64,000 bases of DNA from contig NZ_JOJM01000013.1 of assembly GCF_000720325.1 (NCBI RefSeq), forward strand, positions 62,001-126,000, read 5' to 3'. This stretch comes from Streptomyces sp. NRRL B-1347. GTDB lineage: Bacteria; Actinomycetota; Actinomycetes; Streptomycetales; Streptomycetaceae. The notes beneath the pieces are model-generated. The model worked only from the letters and a program-made list of their open reading frames with translations. It did no database searches and had not been told where the DNA came from. A program made the translations under genes and the position numbers. Shown here in pieces: positions 56,216 to 64,000 of this stretch; position 1 is the first letter of the stretch, and each line of letters starts with the position of its first letter.

Positions 56216-57391
56216 ATGTCCCTCGTCCAAGCACTCAACCGCTCCGCCTCCGGCTTCCGCGGTCTGCGGACCGGTGTGGGGCAGGCCGAGTCCGGGGTCG
56301 GCAGGCTGCGGGCGGCCGTCCAGCAGGCGGACCGGGCCGTCGGCAGGATCAAGGGCGGGCTCGACCGCACGGCCCAGTCGTTCCGCGGCGTCAAGACGCA
56401 GGCCGACGCCGCCGCCCGCAGCGCGCGCCAGGCCGACCGGGCCATGGACGGCGCGGGCAGGTCGGCCACGCGCGGCGGCGGTCTGATGGGACGGATGAAG
56501 ACCGGCCTCCAAGGCGTCACCGGCGCGCAGCGCGGGCTGAACACGGCCATGAAGGCGAACGTCTTCGGGGCCATCATGGCGCTGCTGCTGCCGCTGATCA
56601 CCAAGCTCATCGACATGGCGATGCAGTCCAAGACCGTGCAGCGGATCGTGCGGACGGCGTTTCGGATCATCGGCCAGGCGATCGGCACGACCATGCGTGT
56701 GGCCCGGCAGGTCGTGCAGACGACGTGGAACGCCATCAAGGTCGCCTTCCAGGTGGTCCTGAGGGTGATCTGGACCGTCGTGAAGACGTACTTCACCATC
56801 TACAAGACCATCATCACGACCGTGATCCGCGCGGTCCTCGCGGTGATCAGACCCGCCCTCGACTTCCTCCGGGAGCGCGTCCCGGCCGCGTTCCGCGCGG
56901 TGCGCGACGGCCTGCACCGGGCGTGGAACGGCCTCGCCGGGTTCACCAGGGGCGTCTTCACCAGTGTGCTCGGGGCCGTGAAGGGGCCCATCAACGCGGT
57001 GATCGGCCTGGTCAACAACGCGATCCGGGCGCTGAACCGGGTGAAGGTGTCCATCCCCGGCTGGGTGCCGGGCGTCGGCGGCAGGACCTTCGGCGTCAAT
57101 CTGCCGACGATCCCCGCGCTCGCGCGGGGCGGCATCGTGCTGCCGCGCGCGGGCGGCACCCTCGCCGTGCTCGGCGAGGCGGGGCAGGCCGAGGCCGTGC
57201 TGCCGCTCAGCAGGCTGGACGCGCTGCTCGCCCGGCGCATGCGGCCGGGCGCGGGGCCACCGGGAGCGCCCGGCCCCGGGTCGCGCGGCACCGGCGGCCC
57301 GGTGGTCATCGAGAACTACTACGAGGCCCGCGGCGGCAGCGCCCGGCAGACCGCCGAGGAGCTGATGTTCCTGATGAAGGCCAGGGGATGA
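56216..57391 (+). CDS. Short tail tape measure protein
   Basis: A 391-residue protein, ATG after TGGAGG. The N-terminal ~110 residues are a helical, Arg/Gln-rich stretch ('GLRTGVGQAESGVGRLRAAVQQADRAVGRIKGGLDRTAQSFRGVKTQADAA') typical of tape measure proteins; 'NVFGAIMALLLPLITKLIDMAMQSKTVQRIVRTAFRIIGQAIG' and 'VILAVIRPALDFLRE'-like segments are hydrophobic and could insert in a membrane; the end has 'LARGGIVLPRAGGTLAVLGEAGQAEAVLPLSRLDALLARRM', a common C-terminal motif of actinophage TMPs. Tape measures are usually 700-2000 residues, so the tail would be short, about 50-60 nm at the usual ~1.5 angstrom per residue. Confidence 0.8.
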   Translation: MSLVQALNRSASGFRGLRTGVGQAESGVGRLRAAVQQADRAVGRIKGGLDRTAQSFRGVKTQADAAARSARQADRAMDGAGRSATRGGGLMGRMKTGLQGVTGAQRGLNTAMKANVFGAIMALLLPLITKLIDMAMQSKTVQRIVRTAFRIIGQAIGTTMRVARQVVQTTWNAIKVAFQVVLRVIWTVVKTYFTIYKTIITTVIRAVLAVIRPALDFLRERVPAAFRAVRDGLHRAWNGLAGFTRGVFTSVLGAVKGPINAVIGLVNNAIRALNRVKVSIPGWVPGVGGRTFGVNLPTIPALARGGIVLPRAGGTLAVLGEAGQAEAVLPLSRLDALLARRMRPGAGPPGAPGPGSRGTGGPVVIENYYEARGGSARQTAEELMFLMKARG

Positions 57392-57446
57392 CAGGAGTGG
57401 CAGGCGTCGTGGAGGTGGCGGGGATGACAGGGGACGGGGTGAGCGG

Positions 57447-58394
57447 ATGAGTGCGGGAACGGCGTACGGCCGTGGCGCGACCGGCGGCACGGGCGCGGCC
57501 GGCGGCGACCCCGGGGCGCTGATCACCACGGACGGGCAGGTGCAGTGGGCGCGGCTCCTGCTCGGCCCCGGCACCGTCTTCTGGATCGCCGCCGAGGGGC
57601 TCACGGGCTGGGAGGAGCTGCCGGGCCTGGAGTCGTCCGACGCCAACCGCCCGGCCGCGCACGGCGGTTGGCCGGGCACGCAGTGGGCGCAGCCGCGCAC
57701 GGTGACCGCGCAGGTGTGGCTGGCGCCCGACCCGGACGGCGGCCCCGAAGCGGCCCTCGCCGCGCTGCGGGCGCTGCGCTCCGCCACCGCCGTGCGCGAC
57801 GAGGAGGAGTGGCTCGCGGTGCGGATCCACGGCGAGACGCTGGCCGTCAGGGCGCGCGTCGTGCAGCGCGTGGTGCCCACGGACCGGCAGTTCCTCACCA
57901 GCCGCCTCGCCAAGGCGACGCTCCAGTGGAAGGCCATGGACCCGCGGCGCTACGCGAGCGTGGCGCGCCGCGCCGCGGTCGGCCTGCCGCGCCGCGAGCC
58001 GGGTCTGACGTGGCCGCTGACCTGGCCCCTGAACTGGGGCACCCCGGGCGCCGTCGGCGAGGTCACGGTGGAGAACACGGGCAGCGCCCCCGCCCATCCG
58101 CTGATCGCCGTCACCGGTCCGTGCGCCGTCCCGCGCCTCGCCAACCACAGCGACGGCACCTGGCTGGAGTACGGGCTCACCCTGTCCCAGGGCGACGTCC
58201 TGGAGATCGACACGGCCGACGGGACGGTCCTCTTCAACGGGACCGCGTCCCGCCGCCACACCGCGACCGTGGGCAGCGTCCCCGAGGAGCTGTTCACCCT
58301 CGCCCCCGGCGCGACCCGGCTGTCCTTCCGGGCCGAGTCCGGTGACGCGGACCTGGCGTCGGCGACCGTCGCCTGGCGCTCGGCCGAGTGGTGA
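57447..58394 (+). CDS. Phage distal tail (Dit-like) protein
   Basis: A 315-residue protein directly after the tape measure. 'LGPGTVFWIAAEGLTGWEELPGLESSDANRPAAHGGWPGTQWAQPRTVTAQVWLAPD' resembles the N-terminal domain of siphophage tail-tip (Dit) proteins; 'LTWPLTWPLNWGTPGAVGEVTVENTGSAPAHPLIAVTGPCAVPRL' and 'LSQGDVLEIDTADGTVLFNGTASR' match the C-terminal Dit domain with the 'N-G-x-A/D-R' beta hairpins. It would cap the tube and join it to the tip. The ATG at 57447 is used; upstream in-frame starts exist in a short Gly/Val-rich stretch. Confidence 0.78.
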   Translation: MSAGTAYGRGATGGTGAAGGDPGALITTDGQVQWARLLLGPGTVFWIAAEGLTGWEELPGLESSDANRPAAHGGWPGTQWAQPRTVTAQVWLAPDPDGGPEAALAALRALRSATAVRDEEEWLAVRIHGETLAVRARVVQRVVPTDRQFLTSRLAKATLQWKAMDPRRYASVARRAAVGLPRREPGLTWPLTWPLNWGTPGAVGEVTVENTGSAPAHPLIAVTGPCAVPRLANHSDGTWLEYGLTLSQGDVLEIDTADGTVLFNGTASRRHTATVGSVPEELFTLAPGATRLSFRAESGDADLASATVAWRSAEW

Positions 58395-58467
58395 GGCCGA
58401 GCGGCGCGCCCGCCGCCAGGGCGCGGCACCGCGCACGACCCCCCGTCCGGCAACCTTGGAGTGCTCG

Positions 58468-59502
58468 ATGACGATACGTTCCGCATGGCATCTGCCCACC
58501 GGGCAGACCCGGGAGGACACGCGGCTCGCCGCGAGCCTCGGCATGGCCTCGTCCGGGCCGCTGACCGCGCGCGGCGGCTGCGCCTTCGGCGGGCTCCAGC
58601 TGTCCGGCTCGGCGGCCACCAGCATGCAGGCCCGCCTGTCCCCCGGGCGCCTGTGGGTGCCCGGCACCTCCGCCGCCGCCCAGGGCGGCTACCCGGTCAC
58701 CGTGGACGCCGACACGCTGCTCACCTTCGCCGACGGCCACGCCACGCTGCCGCGCGTCGACGCGCTCGTGGTGCGCGTGTACGACGCCGACTACGACGCG
58801 TCGGGCCGCTACGAGGTGGTCCTGGAGATCGTCCAGGGCACCCCGGCGGGCGCCCCGGTGCCGCCCGCGCTGCCCAGGAGCGCCGAGCTCCTGTACGAGG
58901 TGTCGGTACCGGCGGGCGCGTCGGCGGCGCGGGGCATCACCTGGTCCACCGCGGTCGCCGACCGGCGCCGCTACGCCGCCGCGCTCGGCGGCATCCTGCC
59001 CGCCGGGGGCGGCTTCGGCGCGCAGGGCACGTACGTCGGCCAGTACCGGGACGCGGGCGGCCGCCTGGAGCGCTGGGACGGCGGCCAGTGGCAGAAGTAC
59101 ATCCCCGACGCCATGCTCACGCGCAACTCGACGCCCGGGAACACCACGTCGCAGACGTACGCCGAGGCCCTGGCCGCCACCACGCCCCTCGTCGCCACCT
59201 TCGTCGCCCCGTCGTCGACGTGGGTGCACATCGCGGTCGGGGCCCGCGCGGGGAGCGACAACGGCGGCGGCGCGTACATCTCGGTGAACGTCCGGCCGAA
59301 AGCGGGCGGCGCCGACCTCAGCACGGCATCCGACGACCGGGCCGCCGTCTACACCGGCGCGGGCTCCGCCTCCGTGTACACCAACTTCGCGCTCGGCCGC
59401 CTCACGCCGGGCGTCGAGTACACGGCGACCGCCGCGCACCGCACGGGCAGCACCAAGGCGTACTTCGACAGCCGCTTCATCCGCGTCGACCCGGTGGCGT
59501 GA
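58468..59502 (+). CDS. Tail tip/fibre-like structural protein
   Basis: A 344-residue protein with an unusual layout: N-terminal 'GGCAFGGLQLSGSAATSMQARLSPGRLWVPGTSAAAQGGYPVTVDADTLLTFADGHATLPRVDALVVRVYD', often found in actinophage tail proteins around the baseplate, followed by a beta-rich C-terminal part ('WVHIAVGARAGSDNGGGAYISVNVRPKAGGADLS..YTGAGSASVYTNFALGRLTPGVEYTATAAHRTGSTKAYFDSRFIRV'). The C-terminal domain could contact a receptor, but this is inference. Its stop overlaps the next gene as GTGA. Confidence 0.7.
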   Translation: MTIRSAWHLPTGQTREDTRLAASLGMASSGPLTARGGCAFGGLQLSGSAATSMQARLSPGRLWVPGTSAAAQGGYPVTVDADTLLTFADGHATLPRVDALVVRVYDADYDASGRYEVVLEIVQGTPAGAPVPPALPRSAELLYEVSVPAGASAARGITWSTAVADRRRYAAALGGILPAGGGFGAQGTYVGQYRDAGGRLERWDGGQWQKYIPDAMLTRNSTPGNTTSQTYAEALAATTPLVATFVAPSSTWVHIAVGARAGSDNGGGAYISVNVRPKAGGADLSTASDDRAAVYTGAGSASVYTNFALGRLTPGVEYTATAAHRTGSTKAYFDSRFIRVDPVA

Positions 59503-60617
59503 CCGCCGTGGACAGCCCCTACCTCGCGTTCTTCGCGGACCTGCGCACCGACACGCCCATCGACGTCCTGCCGCTGCAGGGCCTGGAGTTCGACGACTAC
59601 ATCGGCAAGCCGGGCTCCCTGAGCGCCACCCTGCCGGTGCCCAACCGCCGGATGGCGCGCCGGATCCAGCAGGTCGTGGAGGGCCGCACCGCCGTCTACG
59701 TCGAACGCGGCGACCAGATCTGCTGGGGCGGCGTCGTCTGGACGCTCACCCCGGCCATGGACGAGCAGGGCCAGGTCGGCGTGGCACTGCAGGCCGCCAC
59801 CTTCGACTCGTACGCGGCCCGCCGCCGCATCCGGCAGAACCTGGCCTTCACCGACACCGACGACCTCACGATCGTGCGCCGGCTGTGGGAGCACATCCAG
59901 GCGGCGCCCGGCGGCGACATCGGCGTGGGCTACGCGCCCGCCCCGCCCGGCACCCGGCGCACGGTGGCGTACCAGGACGGCGACGAGACCCCGGTGGACG
60001 ACGCGATCTCCCAACTCGCCGCCATGGAGCCCGGGTTCGAGTACCTGGTGAGCGTCCACCGCGATCCGGCGACCGGGCGGCGGGCCCGGCGCCTGGTCCT
60101 CGGCTCCCCGCGCATCAGCGTCGGCGAGGGCACGACGGTCCTCGATCTGCCCGGCGACATCCTCACGTACTCCTTCCCCCGGGACGCCACCCGCGGCGGT
60201 ACGACCGCACGCGCGCGCGGCGGCACCCCCGAGGGCGCGCCACGGCCCGTCCTGTCGGACGAGCACGTGGCCCAGGGCCTCATCGACGCCGGGTTCCCCC
60301 GCGTCGACACCACGTCCGACCACAGCAACGTCACCGACAAGGCGGCCCTGAACGCCCTCGCGCGCGCCGATCTCGCCGCGCTCGGCGGCCCGGTGGTGAT
60401 CCCGGCCGTCCGGGTCCGCCTCGACGCGGACACCACGCCCTCGCTGCTCGGCACGACCGTGCGGCTGCGGATCCGCGACGTGTGGTTCGGCGAGGGCCTC
60501 GACGCGACCTACCGCGTCATCGGCGTCAAGGTCACCGCGCCCGAGCGGGGCCGAGCCGAGACCGCGGAGCTCTTCCTGGAAAGCCCGCTCGGCGCGACCG
60601 GTACGGAGGCCGACTGA
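59499..60617 (+). CDS. Tail tip hub protein (Gp37-like phage tail family)
   Basis: A 372-residue protein; GTG 59499 overlaps the previous stop (GTGA). 'LPLQGLEFDDYIGKPGSLSATLPVPNRRMARRIQQVVEGRTAVYVERGDQICWGGVVWTL' matches the Gp37-like tail protein family of actinophages, which resembles the phage hub fold; the C-terminal part has 'IPAVRVRLDADTTPSLLGTTVRLRIRDVWFGEGLDATYRVIGVKVTAP'. No NlpC/P60 peptidase or lysozyme domain is fused to it. It probably forms the tail-tip hub with the Dit-like protein. Confidence 0.78.
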   Translation: MTAVDSPYLAFFADLRTDTPIDVLPLQGLEFDDYIGKPGSLSATLPVPNRRMARRIQQVVEGRTAVYVERGDQICWGGVVWTLTPAMDEQGQVGVALQAATFDSYAARRRIRQNLAFTDTDDLTIVRRLWEHIQAAPGGDIGVGYAPAPPGTRRTVAYQDGDETPVDDAISQLAAMEPGFEYLVSVHRDPATGRRARRLVLGSPRISVGEGTTVLDLPGDILTYSFPRDATRGGTTARARGGTPEGAPRPVLSDEHVAQGLIDAGFPRVDTTSDHSNVTDKAALNALARADLAALGGPVVIPAVRVRLDADTTPSLLGTTVRLRIRDVWFGEGLDATYRVIGVKVTAPERGRAETAELFLESPLGATGTEAD

Positions 60618-60784
60618 TGCCGAATCTCCCCGAGGACATCGTGGACCGCATCAAGAACCTGGAACGGCAGGTGCGACAGTTGACCGCCTACGTCAACACG
60701 CGGGCCGCCGCGCCCGCTCGGGCCCCGGCGGAGGCCGCCGGGGAGAGCGAGGCACGCCCCGAGACACCCGGGGCGGAGAGCTAG
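60617..60784 (+). CDS. Small coiled-coil protein at the end of the tail module
   Basis: A 55-residue protein whose ATG overlaps the hub stop (TGATG) and is therefore probably coupled to it. 'EDIVDRIKNLERQVRQLTAYVNTR' is an amphipathic coiled coil, and the rest is Ala/Pro/Glu-rich. Similar small coiled-coil genes follow hub genes in actinophage tail regions. Its TAG stop overlaps the stop of the convergent FAD oxidoreductase gene (shared CTAG). Confidence 0.6.
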   Translation: MPNLPEDIVDRIKNLERQVRQLTAYVNTRAAAPARAPAEAAGESEARPETPGAES

Positions 60785-62172
60785 CCCGCCCCTCCCGCGC
60801 CCCTGCGGCGGGCGAGTGCCCGGCGCACCACCTTGGCCAGGACGGCCGGGCGGAACAGCAGGGACGGCGGTGCCGTCATGTTCAGGACGCGGACGAACCG
60901 GGCCCACACGCCCGGGTCGTGGACGGCGAGCGCGAAGACCTGCTGGTTGTACCAGTGGGCGAAGCGCGCGGACAGCGGCTGCCTGTCGGGGGCCCACATC
61001 AGGTCCGAGCTGCTGGCCATGGTCCACGGGACCTGGATGAGCCGGGCCGCGGCGCGCTGGTAGGTGCGGCTGAGGCCGTCGAGCCCCGCCCCCTTCGCCC
61101 GACGCTGCCGCAGCAGGCGGCCGAGCAGCTCCGCTTCGAGCGCGGCGACCGTGAGGCCCTGCCCGTACACCGGGTTGAACACGCAGACCGCGTCCCCGAC
61201 GGCGATGAACCGCTCGGGCCAGCGGGGGTTCTTGTGGTGCAGGCGCCACTCGTTGCCGGGGTTGGTGTAGCGGTGGATCTCGCCCTCCCTGGTGCCGCAC
61301 TTGATCTGCTCGGCGAGGCGCGGATTGCCCAGGGAGCGGGCGAAGTCGAGGTAGCCCTCGTCGTCGGTGGGCGGCACGTGCCCCTCGGCGCCGAACAGCG
61401 AGCACATCCAGCGGTGGTGCTCCACGGCGAGGACCACTCCGCCGCGCGGCACGCCCGGCGCGAAGGTCATCTGGTAGGCGACGTCGAAGTCCTGCCGGTC
61501 CTCGGGCGGGCGGGCGTAGCACGCGGAGGTGTAGGTGATCTTCGCCTTGACGACGGTCGTGCCGGAGGCCGGGAGGCGTGCGTCGGTGAGCCAGCGGTCG
61601 ACGGACGTGGAGCGGCCGGAGGCGTCGACGACCAGGTCGGCGTCGACCGCCTCGGTGGGCCCTGCGGCGCCGCGGGGCCGGTGGAGGACCCGGTCGAGAC
61701 GGCCCGGAGCGCTGCCCGTGACCGTCTCGCAGGCCGTCGCGGCGAGCAGCCGTACGGCGGGGAGTCGCGCCACGCGCTGCCGCAGGCGCCGCTCCAGCTC
61801 GTCGCGGGTGAAGGTCTGGATGGACACGCCGACCGGGTCGGGCGGCGCGTAGCCGGTGGGCAGCAGGAAGCTGATCCGCTCGCCGTAGTCGAAGACGGGC
61901 GCGCCCAGTTCGGCCAGCTCCGCGCGCAGGCCCGGGAACAGCTCCTCCAGGACGTCGCCGCCCTTGGCCAGGAGCGCGTGCGCGTGGTAGCCCTGCGGGA
62001 CGCTCGGGTGCACGCCGCTGTCCGGCCCCACCGCGTCGCGCTCCAGGACGAGCACCTCCTCGAAGTGGTCGGCCAGGACCCGCGCGGTGACCAGACCGGC
62101 GTACCCGCCGCCGACGACCACGGCCCGGCCCCGGGGGGCGTCCGACGGCAGACTGCGCTTGCTCTCGACCAT
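60781..62172 (-). CDS. FAD-dependent monooxygenase/oxidoreductase
   Basis: A 463-residue flavoprotein. Residues 17-45 contain the Rossmann motif 'AVVVGGGYAGLVTARVLADHFEEVLVLERD', and 'RFIAVGDAVCVFNPVYGQGLTVAALEAELL' is the second FAD motif (GD..PxxGxG) of the p-hydroxybenzoate hydroxylase/halogenase/geranylgeranyl reductase fold. 'DLVVDASGRSTSVDRWL' supports this. There is no K-x-x-x-x-W-x-W-x-I halogenase motif in what I read. It could hydroxylate or dehydrogenate a small molecule; substrate unknown. It may be unrelated to the tail genes next to it. Confidence 0.83.
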   Translation of the reverse strand: MVESKRSLPSDAPRGRAVVVGGGYAGLVTARVLADHFEEVLVLERDAVGPDSGVHPSVPQGYHAHALLAKGGDVLEELFPGLRAELAELGAPVFDYGERISFLLPTGYAPPDPVGVSIQTFTRDELERRLRQRVARLPAVRLLAATACETVTGSAPGRLDRVLHRPRGAAGPTEAVDADLVVDASGRSTSVDRWLTDARLPASGTTVVKAKITYTSACYARPPEDRQDFDVAYQMTFAPGVPRGGVVLAVEHHRWMCSLFGAEGHVPPTDDEGYLDFARSLGNPRLAEQIKCGTREGEIHRYTNPGNEWRLHHKNPRWPERFIAVGDAVCVFNPVYGQGLTVAALEAELLGRLLRQRRAKGAGLDGLSRTYQRAAARLIQVPWTMASSSDLMWAPDRQPLSARFAHWYNQQVFALAVHDPGVWARFVRVLNMTAPPSLLFRPAVLAKVVRRALARRRGAGGAG

Positions 62173-62398
62173 GGCGCGACCTGTTCCTCTCGGTGCGGCG
62201 GCTGCGCTGACACTCCATCCCGTCGCACCGGGGCGATCAAGACCGGCCGGGGAGCGCACGGAAGCACACGGCGCCACGCGCGCGGGGCCGCTCGCGCGCG
62301 CCGGGTCCCGGACGGTCCGTGATGCCGCGCCGCGCGGGTCACGGACCGCTCCCGGCGGGCCGGAATAGAGCACCCCCTCCCGCGCCTTGGCTTCAGAC

Positions 62399-62830
62399 AT
62401 GACTGACACGCCCTTCACCCCCCGTGCGCTGCTCGCGGAGAGCCGGCTCGGCGTCCTCGCCACGATCAAGGCGGACGGCCGCCCCCAGCTCTCCCCCGTC
62501 ATGCCCTACTACGACCGCGACGCCGACGTCCTGTACGTCTCGATGACCGAGGGGCGGGCCAAGACGGCGAACCTGCGCCGGGACCCGCGCGCCGCCCTGG
62601 AGGTCACCAGCGCCGACGGTCGGTCCTGGGCCACCGCCGAGGGCACCGGGACCCTCACGGGCCCGGGCACCGACCCCCACGGGCCCGAGGTCGAGGCCTT
62701 GGTCCGCTATTACCGCGAGGCGGCTGGCGAGCACCCGGACTGGGACGAGTACCGGGCGGTGATGGTCGCCGACCGCAGGGTCCTCATGACGATGCCGGTC
62801 AGCCACGTGTACGGCGAGAGGCTCGGCTGA
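62399..62830 (+). CDS. PPOX-class F420-dependent oxidoreductase
   Basis: A 143-residue split-barrel protein: 'PRALLAESRLGVLATIKADGRPQLSPVMPYYDRDADVLYVSMTEGRAKTANLRRDPRAALEVTSADG' and 'EYRAVMVADRRVLMTMPVSHVYGERL'. The 'GRPQLSPVMPYYD..L.VSTTEGRAKTRNLRRDPR' pattern defines the F420-binding pyridoxamine-oxidase-like family of actinobacteria. It would reduce or oxidise a small molecule with coenzyme F420. ATG 62399; TTG 62387 in frame is less likely. The gene stands alone on the plus strand. Confidence 0.88.
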   Translation: MTDTPFTPRALLAESRLGVLATIKADGRPQLSPVMPYYDRDADVLYVSMTEGRAKTANLRRDPRAALEVTSADGRSWATAEGTGTLTGPGTDPHGPEVEALVRYYREAAGEHPDWDEYRAVMVADRRVLMTMPVSHVYGERLG

Positions 62831-62893
62831 CGCCGTCGTTTCGCCCCAGCGGCCCGCGGGCGCCCCAGGGGTCGCGCGGAGGCGAGCACGGTC

Positions 62894-62923
62894 TTGCTAG
62901 GCGCACGCCCGGCGGCATAGCTT
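62894..62923 (+). promoter_or_regulatory. Candidate promoter for the LAL regulator gene
   Basis: TTGCTA (62894-62899), an 18-bp spacer and TAGCTT (62918-62923) form a reasonable promoter, 70 bp before the ATG at 62993. Confidence 0.45.
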
Positions 62924-62992
62924 CACGCTGTCGCCGTGGTGTCGCGCCCGCCCTCGTGTGCGCCACGGTCCCCCACAGGCCGGAGCCACCCC

Positions 62993-64000
62993 ATGACCGC
63001 CTCCCTCCCGCGCACCCCGGAAGCGCCCGTTCTGGTCGGCAGGACGGCGGAGTTGCGCGCTCTCGCGGACGCGGTGGCGCGCCCGCCGTCGGTGGCCCTG
63101 GTCGAGGGGGAGGCCGGGATCGGCAAGACCCGGCTGATCCGCGAGGTCCTGCGGCGCCGCGGCGGGCGCGGTCGCCGCGTCCTGGTGGGCAGCTGCCGCC
63201 CGCTGCGCGAGCCCTTCCCCTACGGGCCGGTCTTCGACCTGCTGCGCCGCCTGCCGGACGGGCTTCCCGCCGCGCTCAGCCCGGTCTGCGGCGTGCTGCG
63301 CCCGTATCTGCCGGAGCTCGCCGGGCGGTTGCCGCCCGCCCCCGAGCCGCTGGGCGAGCCGCGGGCCCGGCGGCACCGGCTGTTCCACGCCGTGCGGGCG
63401 CTGCTCGACGCCCTCGGCCCGGCCGTGCTCGTCGTGGAGGACCTGCACTGGGCCGACGACGGCACCCGCGACCTGCTGCGGTTCCTGGTGGACGACCCGC
63501 CGGAAGCCCTCGCCGTCGTCCTCAGCTACCGCCGCGAGGAACTGCCGGGCGCCCGCCTTCCGTTGGGGCGGGCGTACCACCATCCGCCGGGCACCACCGC
63601 GGTGGTGATCCCGCTCCGCCCCCTGGACGTGCACGCCGTGCGCGCCATGTGCGCCGCGCTCACCGGAACGCCCGAGGCCTCCGCGGCCCTGGCCGCCGAG
63701 CTGCACCGGCGGACCGCGGGCATCCCGTTCGTGGTGGAGGAGGTCGTGCGCGCGCTGCCGGAGAACGTACGCCGCGCGCCGCGCGCGGACCGTGAGGCGC
63801 TGGACGGGATGACGGTGCCCACACCGCTCCAGGAGGCCATCGCCGACCGGATGAGCGTCCTCTCCCCCGGGGCCACCGCCGCCGTGCACGCCGCCTGCGT
63901 GCTGCGCGTCCCCGCGGGCGAGGCGCTGATCGCCAACGTCCTGCGCGGCACGGCAGGACGGCCCGCCGCGGCCGCGGACTCGGCGGGCGTACGGGAGGCG
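62993..64000 (+). CDS. LAL-type (large ATP-binding LuxR-like) regulator, N-terminal part (runs off the window)
   Basis: 336 residues without a stop to the window end. 'LVGRTAELRALADAVARPPSVALVEGEAGIGKTRLIREVL' has the Walker A (GEAGIGKT), and 'AVLVVEDLHWADDGTRDLLRFLVDD' the Walker B (VVEDLHWAD). 'FPYGPVFDLLRRLPDG' and 'RPLDVHAVRAMCAALTGTP.EASAALAAELHRRTAGIPFVVEEVVRAL' are typical of the STAND ATPase domain of LAL regulators, which end in a LuxR HTH about 900 residues on. That end is outside the window. ATG 62993 is used; no strong Shine-Dalgarno is seen. Confidence 0.85.
   Translation, partial: MTASLPRTPEAPVLVGRTAELRALADAVARPPSVALVEGEAGIGKTRLIREVLRRRGGRGRRVLVGSCRPLREPFPYGPVFDLLRRLPDGLPAALSPVCGVLRPYLPELAGRLPPAPEPLGEPRARRHRLFHAVRALLDALGPAVLVVEDLHWADDGTRDLLRFLVDDPPEALAVVLSYRREELPGARLPLGRAYHHPPGTTAVVIPLRPLDVHAVRAMCAALTGTPEASAALAAELHRRTAGIPFVVEEVVRALPENVRRAPRADREALDGMTVPTPLQEAIADRMSVLSPGATAAVHAACVLRVPAGEALIANVLRGTAGRPAAAADSAGVREA

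Noticed and set aside
54674-57937. A 1087-codon minus-strand open frame
   Set aside because: It is antisense to tail genes, has composition of a GC shadow and no motif; the plus-strand tail genes are well supported.
53906-60784. Contractile injection system (eCIS/PVC)
   Set aside because: No sheath, baseplate spike or AAA+ ATPase gene; the tube and tip genes are of siphophage type.
60781-62172. Flavin-dependent halogenase
   Set aside because: The FAD motifs fit the wider hydroxylase/reductase fold, but I did not find the halogenase WxWxIP motif or its lysine.

Overview
The window is very GC-rich double-stranded DNA with dense, often 4-bp-overlapping genes (ATGA or GTGA junctions), twin-arginine/Sec and lipoprotein signals, leaderless-looking promoters, and a stem-loop repeat that recurs in Streptomyces genomes. 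Gene content (F420-dependent PPOX protein, LAL-type regulator, Fur-KatG pair, secreted glycoside hydrolases, large alpha/beta hydrolase) also points to a Streptomyces or close relative chromosome. The genus is an inference from these traits.

Layout. 1-2244: end of modA and a fused modB-modC molybdate transporter. 2262-7385 (minus): a five-gene oligopeptide/nickel-type ABC operon whose genes overlap, with an inverted repeat at its promoter. 7499-10754 (minus): two acyl-CoA dehydrogenases and a quinone-oxidoreductase-like MDR, with a TetR-like palindrome at the promoter. 10830-13649 (minus): XRE-cupin regulator (probably leaderless), PIG-L deacetylase, proline-iminopeptidase-like hydrolase. 13812-16695: lutABC lactate oxidation operon. 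16718-20399: glycine-betaine/choline ABC system split into a forward ATPase and a convergent SBP-permease-permease set. 20524-23332: NHL-repeat protein and a GH3 beta-N-acetylhexosaminidase with a possible DasR site. 23834-29267: a compact five-gene set (PhyH dioxygenase, DUF6271 protein, ODC-like PLP decarboxylase, GNAT, MFS exporter) that looks like a small undescribed biosynthetic cluster, also with DasR-like sites upstream. 29433-37464: secreted hydrolase, small secreted protein, NUDIX, long-form GAPDH, metalloprotease. 37550-41114: VOC protein, EamA exporter/LysR divergent pair, MDR oxidoreductase. 41138-44068: Fur-family repressor divergent from katG. 44065-47268: carbamoyltransferase divergent from an ATP-grasp ligase. 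47335-48378: GH5 cellulase with a strong palindrome upstream. 48645-53591: Ser/Thr kinase convergent with a zinc-ribbon-TPR-CHAT protease. 53906-60784: a headless siphovirus-type tail module (terminator, tube, frameshifted chaperone, tape measure, distal tail, hub). 60781-64000: FAD oxidoreductase, PPOX protein, and the start of a LAL regulator that runs off the window.

The two regions most likely to hold something undescribed are the 23.8-29.3 kb biosynthetic set and the 48.6-60.8 kb kinase / CHAT protease / orphan tail region. No tRNA, rRNA, IS element, integrase or CRISPR array was seen. All functions rest on motif reading by eye; no database search was possible.
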